From Capsulimonadaceae bacterium (GTDB lineage: Bacteria > Armatimonadota > Armatimonadia > Armatimonadales > Capsulimonadaceae): DNA of 64,000 nt. Position numbers and translations under genes: made by a program. The DNA lies in NCBI GenBank assembly GCA_031292625.1, contig JARLGU010000011.1:1-64000 (forward strand). The letters are read 5' to 3'. The notes under the pieces are model-generated. The model was not told where the DNA came from. It worked only from the letters and a program-made list of their open reading frames with translations, and searched no databases. Shown piece by piece: positions 1-8,924 of the stretch (its first letter is position 1; the number at the start of each line of letters is the position of its first letter).

Positions 1-373
1 AGACCTCTCTACCCCATCGGAATGGGGTCCCCTTCTCTCCGAAACGGAGAGACTGTTGGCCGCATTGCCAAGCGCTCCTAAGCTCCTCCCGCTTCGGCTC
101 CTCGGCCTCGCTCGGAGTCCTGAGCCTGTCGAAGGAGAGGACGGGGCCTGCCGTCCTCGGCGGGAAGGTGGGTTCCGCGCGAAGCGCGCCGAGGCGAAGC
201 CGATGTTAGTTCAATACTCGCTGAGCCCGGTTGCGATGGAAGGCATGGATCTGCTTAATGCCGCGTGCAAACCGACTCACGGCTTTTAGCGGCAGTGAGG
301 TACTATATTGGCGACTCGGATGCGGTCAAAGAGCTAAAGGCGGCGACCGACTAGCACGCGCGATACAGGTTCC
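1..373. other. Non-coding stretch with two adjacent hairpins
   Basis: No convincing gene is seen here. Two perfect stem-loops lie side by side: CCCCAT/ATGGGG with a 4-nt loop (12-27) and TCTCTCCG/CGGAGAGA with a 3-nt AAA loop (34-52). They could form the terminator of a gene outside the window, but no T-run follows. At 119-135 is CCTGAGCCTGTCGAAGG, which resembles a short repetitive motif common in GC-rich bacterial genomes (recalled, not checked). The promoter of the next gene must lie in the last part of this stretch, but I see no clear -35/-10 pair. Confidence 0.4.
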
Positions 374-2113
374 ATGACAGACCAAACAACCGGCCAATTG
401 CCGTTCACCACCACCACGACAACCCAGGCGGGCAACCGCCACGAGATTTCCACCGTCGGCGCTCACCAGATGCGCGTTACGGACAACCTGGATCAATTGC
501 TCGCCGTGATTCCGCCCGATATCCGGCGCGCGCTTGAACAGCTTGAGTCTCTTTCGGGACTGATCGAGATCGTAATGGATCTCGGTCGAGATGCCGAAGC
601 GCGGTTTCCAGAGCAAAAAGTGATCTGGCTGCGTGAAGGAATCGCTGTCACCGCCGAAGATATCGACCATGTGGTAACCCACATTGGGGCGTTCGGCAAG
701 GACAACCGCGCGGGCATCGAGCGGACCCTGCACAGAATCTCGGCGATTCGCAACCGCGTCGGGCGCATCGTCGGCCTTACTCTGCGTATCGGACGCGCGG
801 TCTACGGCACGATCGATATTATCCGGGATGTCGTCGAATCCGGCAAGTCGATCCTCGTGCTTGGCCGCCCTGGACGCGGTAAAACCACCAAGCTTCGCGA
901 AATGGCGCGCGTACTCTCCGACGAGTTTAACAAGCGCGTCGTGATCGTCGACACATCGAATGAAATTGCCGGCGACGGCGACATTCCCCACCCCGCAATT
1001 GGTAGAGCCCGCCGCATGCAAGTGGCGGCTCCCGAGCAGCAGCATGCGGTTATGATCGAAGCTGTCGAAAATCACATGCCCGAGGTGATCGTCATCGATG
1101 AGATCGGCGTGGAGGCGGAAGCGTTTGCCGCGCGCACCATCGCAGAACGCGGCGTTCAGCTCATCGGCACGGCGCACGGCAACAGCCTGGAAAACCTGCT
1201 GATGAACCCAACGCTCTCTGACCTCGTCGGCGGCATTCAGGCTGTGACCCTCTCCGATGAAGAGGCGCGCAAACGGGGCACCCAAAAGACCGTGCTCGAG
1301 CGCAAAGCTCCTCCAACCTTTGACGTCATCATCGAGATCATTGAGGTCGACCAGCTGGCAATCCACCACGACGTGACGAAGACCGTCGACCGCCTATTAC
1401 GCGGCGGACAACCGCGTCCCGAAATCCGAATTCGCAACGCGGACGGCGAAGTCGAGGTCGTCCAGCCCGGCGATAGCGACGCGAAAGCGCCGCGACGCGC
1501 CGCCGGGTCCGATCTGCATACGTTCGGCAACGCGACGCACGACGATTACGAGCCCGAGCCGCTTCCGGTCGTCGGACGACGCGAGCCCGCTCCCGCTGAG
1601 CCGCATGGCGAATCGAACGGCCATGCGCGGGGAAAGACGCTCCCGCCGGTCGTACGCCTCTTTCCGTATGGCGTCAGCCGCAGCCGTCTCGAACGCGCCA
1701 TTCGCTCGCTCAAGGTTCCGGCGTACATCACGCGCGAAGTGGGCGATGCCGACGTCATGATCGCCCTGAAGGCCAACTACCGCAAGGAGCCGACACGTTT
1801 ACAGGAAGGGCTTAACCGCAACCTGCCGACGTACGTCATCAAGAGCAACACATACATTCAGATCGAAAACGTGATCCGCGAAATCTTCAATATGGGCGCA
1901 TCGGTCACCGAAGAAGAGCAGGCCCTCCAAGAGGTGCAGGACGCAATCGACGAGATCAAGGGCGATTCAACGGGAGGCCTGAACTCCGTCGAGCTCGCTC
2001 CGCAGAACTCTTATACGCGCCGCCTCCAACACGAAATCGCCGAGCGCCATAGCATGGTATCCGAAAGCATTGGCGTCGAGCCGATGCGCCGTGTCCGAAT
2101 CAGCAGGCCTTAA
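374..2113 (+). CDS. R3H-domain AAA ATPase (Ycf45/SpoIIIAA-like)
   Basis: This 579-aa protein is predicted to be a cytoplasmic ATPase that binds single-stranded nucleic acid; the cellular role of the family is not well defined. The P-loop GRPGRGKTT lies near residues 164-172 and is followed by the conserved stretch [19 protein letters not shown]. An acidic Walker B strand, VIVIDEIG, is near 238-245. A low-complexity linker (about 350-425) leads to a C-terminal part whose last 60 residues ([15 protein letters not shown]) look like an R3H domain. The P-loop domain plus C-terminal R3H is the usual layout of the Ycf45 family. It starts at ATG 374 and is followed by a 153-bp gap with a hairpin before tmk, so it is probably a separate transcription unit. 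Confidence 0.85.
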   Translation: MTDQTTGQLPFTTTTTTQAGNRHEISTVGAHQMRVTDNLDQLLAVIPPDIRRALEQLESLSGLIEIVMDLGRDAEARFPEQKVIWLREGIAVTAEDIDHVVTHIGAFGKDNRAGIERTLHRISAIRNRVGRIVGLTLRIGRAVYGTIDIIRDVVESGKSILVLGRPGRGKTTKLREMARVLSDEFNKRVVIVDTSNEIAGDGDIPHPAIGRARRMQVAAPEQQHAVMIEAVENHMPEVIVIDEIGVEAEAFAARTIAERGVQLIGTAHGNSLENLLMNPTLSDLVGGIQAVTLSDEEARKRGTQKTVLERKAPPTFDVIIEIIEVDQLAIHHDVTKTVDRLLRGGQPRPEIRIRNADGEVEVVQPGDSDAKAPRRAAGSDLHTFGNATHDDYEPEPLPVVGRREPAPAEPHGESNGHARGKTLPPVVRLFPYGVSRSRLERAIRSLKVPAYITREVGDADVMIALKANYRKEPTRLQEGLNRNLPTYVIKSNTYIQIENVIREIFNMGASVTEEEQALQEVQDAIDEIKGDSTGGLNSVELAPQNSYTRRLQHEIAERHSMVSESIGVEPMRRVRISRP

Positions 2114-2233
2114 CCCGACTGAGCCTTGCGACGTTTCAAAGCTGCGACGATGGCATACGCAATAATCGAACAGCTTGCGAGCCGGTGCGCGACACGTAGA
2201 ACGACACAACGATAACGATCGATATTCCAATTT

Positions 2234-2252
2234 GGGCCGGATCTTCCGGCCC
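2234..2252. terminator. Stem-loop between the R3H gene and tmk
   Basis: GGGCCGGA pairs with TCCGGCCC across a 3-nt loop, giving an 8-bp perfect GC-rich stem. No T-run follows. It may end the upstream transcript or structure the tmk leader, since it ends 14 nt before the tmk ATG and no Shine-Dalgarno sequence is visible there. Confidence 0.45.
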
Positions 2253-2266
2253 CTTGTCACACAAAT

Positions 2267-2899
2267 ATGGCCTACCCCATTCGCTTCATAACGTTTGAAG
2301 GCCCCGAAGGCGCCGGTAAAAGTACGCAATGCGCGCGGCTTGCCGAGTGGCTACGCGCACGCGGCGACGATGTCCTGACCACCCGCCAGCCGGGAGGCGA
2401 TCCGGTCGGCAAACGCCTGCGCGAAATCCTGCTGGGCGGCGCCGATGGAGACGTGACGGACCGAGCGGAGCTGCTCATGATGATGGCGGACCGCAGCCAG
2501 AGCGTCGCGAAGATTATTCGGCCGCATCTGGCAAAGGGCGGAACCGTCCTGTGCGACCGGTACGCCGACTCGAGCCTAGCCTACCAGGGGTATGGACGCG
2601 GAATCGACCTGGAATTTGTGAGTACGCTGAACGAGTTCGCCGTGGAAGGGCTTTGGCCCGATCTGACGCTGCTTCTCGACATCGACCCGGCGGAGGGCCT
2701 CGCACGGCAAATGGCGCGCACGAGGATGGAAGAAGAAGCGATCGACTTTCATCGCCGCGTTCATGCAGGCTTCCTTGCGATCGCGCGGCAAAACCCCGAT
2801 CGCGTCGCCGTCATCGATGCCGACGGCAGTCTTGAGGAGGTCGCCGAGAGGATTCGCATAGCTTATGAAGCTCATCATCGGAATCACGCAAGCGCGTGA
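2267..2899 (+). CDS. tmk: Thymidylate kinase
   Basis: The enzyme phosphorylates dTMP to dTDP with ATP in the cytoplasmic dTTP pathway. At 210 aa it has normal family length. The P-loop EGPEGAGKST is at residues 11-20. The DR(Y/H) motif (LCDRYADSSLAYQG) is near 94-107. A LID-like arginine-rich stretch (MARTRMEEE) lies near 150. The ATG at 2267 gives the expected N-terminus, with the P-loop close to residue 12. The 3' end overlaps darA by 35 nt in another frame, so the two are translationally linked. The order tmk-darA-(insert)-holB matches the conserved Firmicutes/Terrabacteria cluster. Confidence 0.95.
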   Translation: MAYPIRFITFEGPEGAGKSTQCARLAEWLRARGDDVLTTRQPGGDPVGKRLREILLGGADGDVTDRAELLMMMADRSQSVAKIIRPHLAKGGTVLCDRYADSSLAYQGYGRGIDLEFVSTLNEFAVEGLWPDLTLLLDIDPAEGLARQMARTRMEEEAIDFHRRVHAGFLAIARQNPDRVAVIDADGSLEEVAERIRIAYEAHHRNHASA

Positions 2900-3200
2900 C
2901 AAGCGACGCTTGTTCGACGAACTAGTCGAAGCAGGAATAAAGTTTACGACGCTCGGCAGCACGGGCGGTTTCTTGCGCCGCGCCAGCACCACCCTGCTAA
3001 TCGGAGCGCAAGACGAGGAAGTGGAACGCATCCTGCGCATTTTCCGCGAACAATGCTCTTCGCACGAGGATTTCGTAAACATCCCCTCCGAGTACGCCCC
3101 GCTTGCAGGTCTGAGCGCGACGATTTCGCAAGCCGTCAAGGTAAAAACCGGCGGCGCGATCACACTCGTGCTCGATGTCGAGCGGATGGAGACGTATTAA
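2865..3200 (+). CDS. darA: Cyclic-di-AMP receptor (PII-like, DarA/PstA family)
   Basis: This 111-aa PII-like protein is of the family that binds the second messenger c-di-AMP as a homotrimer. Visible family features are the N-terminal strand KLIIGITQARDKRRL, the glycine-rich loop TLGSTGGFLRRAST (residues about 28-41) and a C-terminal strand ending in KTGGAITLVLDVERME. Length and motifs match DarA (YaaQ). The start at ATG 2865 lies inside the tmk 3' end. In Firmicutes the gene sits between tmk and holB, which fits holB downstream here, although two extra genes intervene. The downstream target of the signal is unknown. Confidence 0.9.
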   Translation: MKLIIGITQARDKRRLFDELVEAGIKFTTLGSTGGFLRRASTTLLIGAQDEEVERILRIFREQCSSHEDFVNIPSEYAPLAGLSATISQAVKVKTGGAITLVLDVERMETY

Positions 3201-3245
3201 GGACGAAAGGGCGTATACTTGGTTCGTGCGAATGGAGTTTAAGAA

Positions 3246-4433
3246 ATGAGCGATGCCATACTAATCTCCGAGTTGAGGCCGAGAGGCTTCCTCTCATTTG
3301 GCCCCGACACCGAGCCCATCAAACTCGGCCCGCTCAACGTCCTGATCGGCCCCAACGGCTCCGGTAAGTCGAACTTGATCGAGGCGATCTGTTTTTTGCG
3401 CTCCGCTCCGATAAGTCTTGAGGACTTCCTCCGAAAAGGCGGCGGTGTTCGAGAGTGGATCTGGAAGGGCGAGGGCAATGAAAGTGCATCGGTGAGCGCG
3501 GTTGTGACCACTCCCGCTGCGCCAATACAGCGAGCGCATCTCCTGAATTTTCGTCCAGAAGGCCAATTATTTCAGCTTACGGACGAAAGTGTCAAAACAG
3601 TACAAGCAATAGGAGAGAGCGAGCGCTACAGCTACCACTTGCTTGGCAGCAAGCCAAGTATCAAGTTGAAACAGTTTACTAAGATCGGAAGCGGCGAGTG
3701 GGTAACGATGCGCGCTGGGACTGTGGATACAAACGCATCGATCCTCTCGCAACGCCAAGATCCGGATCAATATCCCGAGATCACACATCTCGCCAACCAA
3801 TATCGTGCGATAAGAACTTATCGCGAATGGTCATTCGGCCGCACCGCATCTATCCGAATGCCACAAGCCGCAGACATGCGGTCCGACAAGCTCGAAGAGG
3901 ATTTTTCCAACCTCGGATTGTTCTTAAACTCGCTCCGGCGCAACAGTGCTGCGAAACGCGCCATTCAAAAATCGCTCACCGACCTCTATGCCGGCATAAC
4001 CGATTTCGATGTCTCCATTCTCGGCGGTACGGTCCAAGTGTTTCTTGAAGAAGGCGAATTTCAGATTCCCGCGACCAGGCTCTCCGACGGCACGCTACGG
4101 TATCTATGCCTTCTCGCGATATTGCTCGACCCTACCCCGCCGCCGCTGATTTGCATCGAGGAGCCGGAACTCGGCCTGCATCCGGATATCATTTCCAAGC
4201 TCGCAAAGCTGATGATCGACGCGTCCAAGCACACGCAACTCGTGGTCACGACGCACTCCGATTTGCTCATCGACGCGCTGAGCGAGCAGCCAGATTCGGT
4301 CCTAGTGTGCGAAAAACACGATGGCAAGACCCTCATCCAGCGACTGGACGCGGAACACTTGAAGCCGTGGTTGAAAGATTACGGCCTCGGACAACTCTGG
4401 CTCAAAGGCGAAATCGGGGGAACTCGCTGGTGA
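3246..4433 (+). CDS. RecF/AAA_21-type ATPase of a putative two-gene defence cassette
   Basis: This 395-aa ABC/SMC-like ATPase resembles RecF/OLD ATPases. Walker A GPNGSGKSN is at residues 35-43. An ABC signature LSDGTLRYL is near 279-287 and Walker B LICIEEPELGLHP near 300-312. The switch histidine is in TTHSDLL near 336. The long middle region carries the usual insertion of these proteins. It overlaps the next gene by 4 nt (GTGA), so the two are surely co-translated. ATPases of this class are often paired with TOPRIM-like or DUF4276/DUF4435 partners in anti-phage systems such as PARIS and AbiL-like pairs. A defence role here is inferred, not shown. A GGAG ribosome site precedes ATG 3246. Confidence 0.85.
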   Translation: MSDAILISELRPRGFLSFGPDTEPIKLGPLNVLIGPNGSGKSNLIEAICFLRSAPISLEDFLRKGGGVREWIWKGEGNESASVSAVVTTPAAPIQRAHLLNFRPEGQLFQLTDESVKTVQAIGESERYSYHLLGSKPSIKLKQFTKIGSGEWVTMRAGTVDTNASILSQRQDPDQYPEITHLANQYRAIRTYREWSFGRTASIRMPQAADMRSDKLEEDFSNLGLFLNSLRRNSAAKRAIQKSLTDLYAGITDFDVSILGGTVQVFLEEGEFQIPATRLSDGTLRYLCLLAILLDPTPPPLICIEEPELGLHPDIISKLAKLMIDASKHTQLVVTTHSDLLIDALSEQPDSVLVCEKHDGKTLIQRLDAEHLKPWLKDYGLGQLWLKGEIGGTRW

Positions 4434-5029
4434 CCCACATTAAGCTCTACGTCGAGGGCGGGGGAACCACCAGGAAAGACCAGGGGCCCTGTCGCGAGGG
4501 GTTTAGCAAATTCATCGAGAAGCTAGGGATTGATCCCCGATCGTTTAAAGTCATTGCGTGTGGTGGACGCGCCAACACATTTAAGGACTTCGTTACTGCC
4601 TTCAAACAATCCGAAGACGCCTTTGTGGCGCTTCTCGTCGACAGCGAAGACCCGGTCGCGGACATTGAACAACCGTGGACGCATCTTCGAGAACGGCCCG
4701 GAGATGGTTGGATCGCCCCACCGGGTGCAACGGACAATAACGCGCTGCTCATGGTAACGTGCATGGAAACGTGGCTGACCGCCGACCAAGATGCTATTCG
4801 ACGCATATGCGGATCGACGATTAAGGCGCATCATCTGCCCACAGAAGACCTTGAAACGCGGGACAGACACGTCCTCAAAGACAAGCTTGCCGCAGCCACG
4901 AAAGATTGCAAGAAGACCTACGCCAAAGGCGACGTTTCGTTTGCCATACTCGCTGAAGTCGCCCCGGACAAGCTGGCAAATCTCCCGTCGTTCAATCGCA
5001 TGCGCCGCATACTGCAAGCCAACCTGTAA
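4430..5029 (+). CDS. DUF4276 family protein, putative TOPRIM-like effector
   Basis: This 199-aa protein starts at GTG 4430 inside the stop of the upstream ATPase. A longer open frame upstream is a shadow of the ATPase gene. Near the N-terminus is LYVEGGGTT, with Glu9 in a TOPRIM-like position. ALLVDSEDPV follows at residues 67-76, with Asp71, Glu73 and Asp74 as possible metal ligands. This E...DxxD pattern is what a TOPRIM-like fold would show. DUF4276 proteins commonly accompany AAA_21 ATPases, as here. I infer the ATPase senses and this protein acts as the effector nuclease, but no activity can be read from sequence alone. Both genes interrupt the otherwise conserved darA-holB neighbourhood. 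Confidence 0.75.
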   Translation: MTHIKLYVEGGGTTRKDQGPCREGFSKFIEKLGIDPRSFKVIACGGRANTFKDFVTAFKQSEDAFVALLVDSEDPVADIEQPWTHLRERPGDGWIAPPGATDNNALLMVTCMETWLTADQDAIRRICGSTIKAHHLPTEDLETRDRHVLKDKLAAATKDCKKTYAKGDVSFAILAEVAPDKLANLPSFNRMRRILQANL

Positions 5030-5048
5030 CGACGATTTAGCCTAACTG

Positions 5049-6140
5049 ATGTTCTCAACCATAATCGGACAACCTCAAGCGGTCGAAGTGCTCAAAGGCG
5101 CGATTGAAAATCAGCGTCTCGTGGGAACCTATCTTTTCGTCGGCCCCGCGCACGTCGGGAAGGCTACGACGGCGCTGGCGCTGGCGCAGGCGCTCAATTG
5201 CGTCGGAGAGCCGGACGCACCGTTCGACGGCTGCGGCACATGCTACGGCTGCCGCGCGATTGCTGACGGGACGCATCCGGATGTGCGAAGCGCCGCGCCG
5301 AGCGGTCCGTCGCGAACGCTGCGAATTCCGCAGTTTTGGCCGCGCGAGGGAGTAAGGGAGCACCCGGCTGACCGCGCAATGCTTCGCGACCTGCACTTCG
5401 CGCCCGTACGCGGCAAAAAGCGCGTGTTCATTATCGAAGACGCCGACGCGTTGAACGACGATACCGCGAACAGCTTGCTAAAAGTCCTCGAAGAGCCGCC
5501 GGCCTATGCGATTTTCGTCCTGACCGCGCCCTCCACAAACTCCGTGCTGCCTACAATATTATCGCGTTCGCAAGCCGTCCGCTTCCGCACGGTCGCCGCC
5601 CCCGATATCGAACAGGCGCTGGTTTCCCGGCACGGCGTCGATCAGGCGCACGCTCGTTTTCTCGCGGCGTTTACGCAGGGACAGATCGGCGAGGCGTTCC
5701 GGCTCGCATCGCATCCCGCGTTGCTCGATGCCAGACAGGCAGTCCTCGACGCCGCATCCGACCTGACATCCGGTTCGCCGTTAATTGCCGCATACAAGGT
5801 CGCCGATGACCTGCGAAAGGCCGCCGACAAGTTGACTGCCGGACGTAAGGACGATGCGGCGGAAAGCCAGCGGACCGCATTAACTCACGCGCTCGACATG
5901 GTGCTCCTCTGGTACGGCGACCTTCTCCGGATCGTCGTTGCAAAGGACTCACTCGCGCCAATCAACGCCGATCGCGCGGAAATGCTGCACCGGCACGCAG
6001 CCGGTTATGCGCCCGCCACGCTTGCACGCGCCGTCGCCATCCTGAACGATACCCGCCGCTATATCGAGCGCAACGCCAGCGCGCAGATCGCGACCGAGGC
6101 GCTGGCGCTCCAGCTCCTTGCGTTGCCGCGTCGAAAATGA
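5049..6140 (+). CDS. holB: DNA polymerase III subunit delta-prime
   Basis: This 363-aa AAA+ clamp-loader subunit takes part in chromosomal replication. The N-terminus MFSTIIGQPQAVEVLKGAI is typical. The P-loop region reads VGPAHVGKATTAL and departs from the strict GxxGxGK(T/S) form, as delta-prime subunits often do because they do not hydrolyse ATP. A zinc-binding module is formed by Cys residues in CVGEPDAPFDGCGTCYGC. KKRVFIIEDADALNDDTANSLLK is the Walker B/sensor region, and LEEPP is conserved. The gene starts 20 bp after the DUF4276 gene and is probably co-transcribed with tmk and darA. A dispersed repeat with a terminator-like hairpin follows its stop. Confidence 0.93.
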   Translation: MFSTIIGQPQAVEVLKGAIENQRLVGTYLFVGPAHVGKATTALALAQALNCVGEPDAPFDGCGTCYGCRAIADGTHPDVRSAAPSGPSRTLRIPQFWPREGVREHPADRAMLRDLHFAPVRGKKRVFIIEDADALNDDTANSLLKVLEEPPAYAIFVLTAPSTNSVLPTILSRSQAVRFRTVAAPDIEQALVSRHGVDQAHARFLAAFTQGQIGEAFRLASHPALLDARQAVLDAASDLTSGSPLIAAYKVADDLRKAADKLTAGRKDDAAESQRTALTHALDMVLLWYGDLLRIVVAKDSLAPINADRAEMLHRHAAGYAPATLARAVAILNDTRRYIERNASAQIATEALALQLLALPRRK

Positions 6141-6156
6141 TAATGTCGAATCACTC

Positions 6157-6510
6157 AGAAAATCGAAAGGCCTTGTAAGACGGCTCCCCGGCCGCCGTGG
6201 CCGTTTTTGAGAAAGGGTCGGCAGAGCGCTTTCACCGCTTAACGATGCGCGCTGGGTTCGGACGCCGACTGCAAAGGGCTGTACGCGTGTTGACGAGGCA
6301 TCGTAAATCACCGCCGTGAACGAGGCGCGGGCAAGACCGGTCCGTGACCGGCGGAGGATGGCGGCAAAGGGGCGTGCGCGTGTTGACGAGGCATCGTAAA
6401 TCACCGCAATGAACGAGGCGCGGGCAAAATAGTGCCCCGGCGGCACGAGCCGTCCTGAATCCTATTCTCAATGCGCCCGCAAATTATACAGGCTCTCAGC
6501 GTCTTTTCAC
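6157..6510 (+). repeat. Dispersed intergenic repeat, copy 1
   Basis: About 350 bp shared with 45213-45571 (same orientation) and in part with 59226-59372 (inverted). The shared core begins CTTGTAAGACGGCT and includes CGGCC/GGCCG plus TTTTT (about 6189-6208), a good intrinsic terminator shape just after holB. The second half holds two tandem units of about 90 bp, each carrying GTGTTGACGAGGCATCGTAA and GAACGAGGCGCGGGCAA. Homology with copy 2 continues to TCTCAG and TTTCAC at the right end. No protein is encoded. The element's nature (REP/MITE-like or other) is unknown. Confidence 0.8.
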
Positions 6511-6555
6511 AACTACGGACGCAACAGCCAAGATTCCCCATAAGGATCTCAACTC

Positions 6556-8817
6556 GTGCCTCTAAACAACCTACCGTCCGCCGGACATTGGATCACACTC
6601 GACTGGCAACGCGATGCGCGCCCTGTAGGCGGCCCACCCATCGCATTTCGCAAGGACTGGATCGTACCGCGCGATTTCACGGATGCACACATCCGCATCG
6701 GCGGCTCGTACCGGTACGCCCTCTATGTGAACGGAGCGATCGCCGGCTACGGCCCCGCGCGCTCGTTCCCCGATGCGCTATCGTTCGACACGTGGCCGCT
6801 TACACGGCTCTTGCACGCCGGCGCTAATCAGATCGCGGTGTTGTTGCTGCCCTACACGGGGGTCACTGGATACGCTCCGATCTCCCGTCTCGGATTGCGC
6901 GTCGACGCCAGCGCGACGCTCGCGGACGGCTCCGTCGAAACGTTGGGATCCGATCACACGTGGAAGGCAAGAGCCGCAGATTGGTACGAGGAGACGCCGC
7001 TGCTCATCTCGCTCCCGGTCGGCTTTCAAGAGCACTTCGACATCGCGAAGGAACCCACCGGGTGGAAAGTCGCCCCGCCAGGGGACGGATGGCGCGACGC
7101 GTTCGTGATCGGTCCGGTTGGCACGCCTCCATGGCGCGCGGAAGAGGCGCGGACGATCCCGCTTATGCGGGAAGAGCCAATCACGCCATCGATAGTCTGG
7201 CGCGGCCGCGCGCCGCGCGAAATGACTGCGGTCGCAATGAACCTCGCCCGCCAGTTCAACGCTCAGGTCGTCGAAGGCGCGCCGTTTTCCGAATGCGGCG
7301 GCGCTTCCATCGAGATGGCTGACAACAACGTTTACACTTTTGATTTCGGCCGCACTCGCCTGATCCGCCCCGGCTTAAGCGCAACGAGCATACAGGGCGA
7401 GATCCGCGTCGAAGCGTACTATTCGCTCGATATGGACGACAGGCCGAAGGCGAATTGCGGTTTTGGCCACGCACAAGAGGGCGCCGTCGACTCGGTAGTT
7501 CTCACGGGAGCCGAAACCGCCGATTGGGAAGCGCTGACGCCGCGCGGATTTCGCTTCCTGACCCTGCGGCTCAGCGGAAGCGGTCGAAGCAAGCTCACGC
7601 TTCGCGCAAAATCGGTCGACTACGACTTCCCGCGCCCTGCAACGTTCGTGTGCAACGATACAACGCTGCAAGAGATATGGAACATGTCCGCAACGACGCT
7701 GCGATCATCGGCCAATGACGTCTACGTGGACACGTGTTCCCGTGAAAATATGCTCTGGACATTCGACGCCTGTGTCCAGGCAAAGGCGGCCTTCTACACC
7801 TTTGGCGAAACCGCATTATGGCGGCGTTGTCTGAACCTGATCGGTGCAGGGATAGACTCCGGCGGACGGCCCCGCGCAATCGTACCAGCGGAGACCAGCT
7901 TCATGTGCCTGATCGACCAGGCGTTCATGTGGATCTGCTCATGTCGCGATTACACGGTCATCACGGCCAACGACGATGTTGCGCGGCACAATGCAGACGC
8001 GATTGGACGACTCCTTGCGTTCGCGACCGAGCACATCACGACCGACGGCTATTTCGTCCCGCCATCGTCGACGTGGCACTGGATCGACTGGGCTCCGCTG
8101 GAAAAGCGCCCTTACTCGCTCGCCGTAAACGCGTACCTGACGGTTGCCGCCGACGCCGCCGCTACCGTTGCCGAGGCCGCAAAGATGCCCGCGCTGCGAG
8201 CACAGGCCGAAGGCCTCGCGAACGCGCTCCGGCCGCGCCTGGCAGAGTTCTTCGATAACGATGCAGGCTGCTTCCGAGCCCGGATCGAACCGCAAGAAAG
8301 CGAGATCGAACATTCGCTTATGATGCCGCGTGACCCGAATCCCCTTAGCCATGATCTGCACGGCAACATCCTCGCCTGCATCGCGAGTGGCGGCGACGAG
8401 GCACAGCGAGCCTCTGCACTGCGCTTTGTCGCAGGCCGGCTTCGCGAACCTCTCGGCCCAGGCAACGCGTTCGGACCTGGCTGGACCGATACGCTGCTGG
8501 CTCCGTTGTTTGACGCCGGTTACGGCCAGGTCGCTCTGGACTTTGTCAAGAAAGCCTACGGCCAGACGATCGTCGCCGGCGCGCCGACGTGGGGGGAAGG
8601 CTTCGGCACGTCGCGCTACAATACGGCTCACGGTTGGGGCGCATGCGTCAATTCGCTCATCGCCGAGCAGATCGCCGGAGCAGGTCCCACGCGCGACGGC
8701 AGAGATCGCCGAACACCGCGACCGGAATTGGCGAGGGAACTTGAGTATCGCGTTGAGACCGGCAATGCGCATTTTGCCGTGATATTTCGCAATGGCCGCA
8801 CAGAGACCAGCAGCTGA
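6556..8817 (+). CDS. Glycoside hydrolase, GH78-like alpha-L-rhamnosidase
   Basis: This 753-aa protein probably cleaves terminal L-rhamnose from plant or microbial polysaccharides. It has N-terminal beta-sandwich domains (GGSYRYALYVNGAIAGYGPA resembles a rhamnosidase N-terminal sugar-binding sandwich) and a central (alpha/alpha)6 barrel beginning near residue 365. The barrel contains YVDTCSRENMLWTFDACVQ (about 390-408), which corresponds to the GH78 motif with the general acid. WHWIDW and TWGEG patches further on are barrel aromatic/acidic sites. No signal peptide is seen, so it is probably cytoplasmic. The start is GTG 6556 with AAGGA ten bases upstream. It precedes a LacI-type gene on the same strand. 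Exact specificity is uncertain. Confidence 0.75.
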   Translation: MPLNNLPSAGHWITLDWQRDARPVGGPPIAFRKDWIVPRDFTDAHIRIGGSYRYALYVNGAIAGYGPARSFPDALSFDTWPLTRLLHAGANQIAVLLLPYTGVTGYAPISRLGLRVDASATLADGSVETLGSDHTWKARAADWYEETPLLISLPVGFQEHFDIAKEPTGWKVAPPGDGWRDAFVIGPVGTPPWRAEEARTIPLMREEPITPSIVWRGRAPREMTAVAMNLARQFNAQVVEGAPFSECGGASIEMADNNVYTFDFGRTRLIRPGLSATSIQGEIRVEAYYSLDMDDRPKANCGFGHAQEGAVDSVVLTGAETADWEALTPRGFRFLTLRLSGSGRSKLTLRAKSVDYDFPRPATFVCNDTTLQEIWNMSATTLRSSANDVYVDTCSRENMLWTFDACVQAKAAFYTFGETALWRRCLNLIGAGIDSGGRPRAIVPAETSFMCLIDQAFMWICSCRDYTVITANDDVARHNADAIGRLLAFATEHITTDGYFVPPSSTWHWIDWAPLEKRPYSLAVNAYLTVAADAAATVAEAAKMPALRAQAEGLANALRPRLAEFFDNDAGCFRARIEPQESEIEHSLMMPRDPNPLSHDLHGNILACIASGGDEAQRASALRFVAGRLREPLGPGNAFGPGWTDTLLAPLFDAGYGQVALDFVKKAYGQTIVAGAPTWGEGFGTSRYNTAHGWGACVNSLIAEQIAGAGPTRDGRDRRTPRPELARELEYRVETGNAHFAVIFRNGRTETSS

Positions 8818-8857
8818 CGAGTGCCTGGACGCCAATCCCGATGTTGGTGACTCGCAT

Positions 8858-8883
8858 TGATAATTTTTACTAAATTATTATCA
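8858..8883. promoter_or_regulatory. Inverted repeat upstream of the lacI-type promoter (operator candidate)
   Basis: TGATAAT (8858-8864) and ATTATCA (8877-8883) form a perfect 7-bp inverted repeat with a 12-nt AT-rich spacer, ending 6 bp before the -35 hexamer. It is a plausible binding site for the LacI-type regulator that follows. Confidence 0.5.
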
Positions 8884-8889
8884 AATCCC

Positions 8890-8918
8890 TTGACACTCGT
8901 TTGGTCCACGCCTATAAT
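8890..8918 (+). promoter_or_regulatory. Consensus sigma-70 promoter of leaderless lacI-type gene
   Basis: TTGACA (8890-8895), a 17-bp spacer and TATAAT (8913-8918) match the consensus exactly. Transcription should start about 7 nt downstream, at 8925, which is the first base of an in-frame GTG. The mRNA is therefore predicted to be leaderless. This also rules out a TTG start at 8901, which lies inside the promoter. Confidence 0.8.
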
Positions 8919-8924
8919 GTCTTT

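Noticed and set aside
374-1369. Large antisense open frame opposite the R3H ATPase
   Set aside because: It is a shadow frame in GC-rich coding sequence; the sense frame has clear P-loop and R3H motifs.
6157-6510. Dispersed repeat as an insertion sequence
   Set aside because: No transposase frame or obvious terminal inverted repeats were seen; it is reported as a non-coding repeat instead.
8901-8924. TTG 8901 as the start of the first lacI-type gene
   Set aside because: It lies between the -35 and -10 of a perfect promoter and would not be transcribed.
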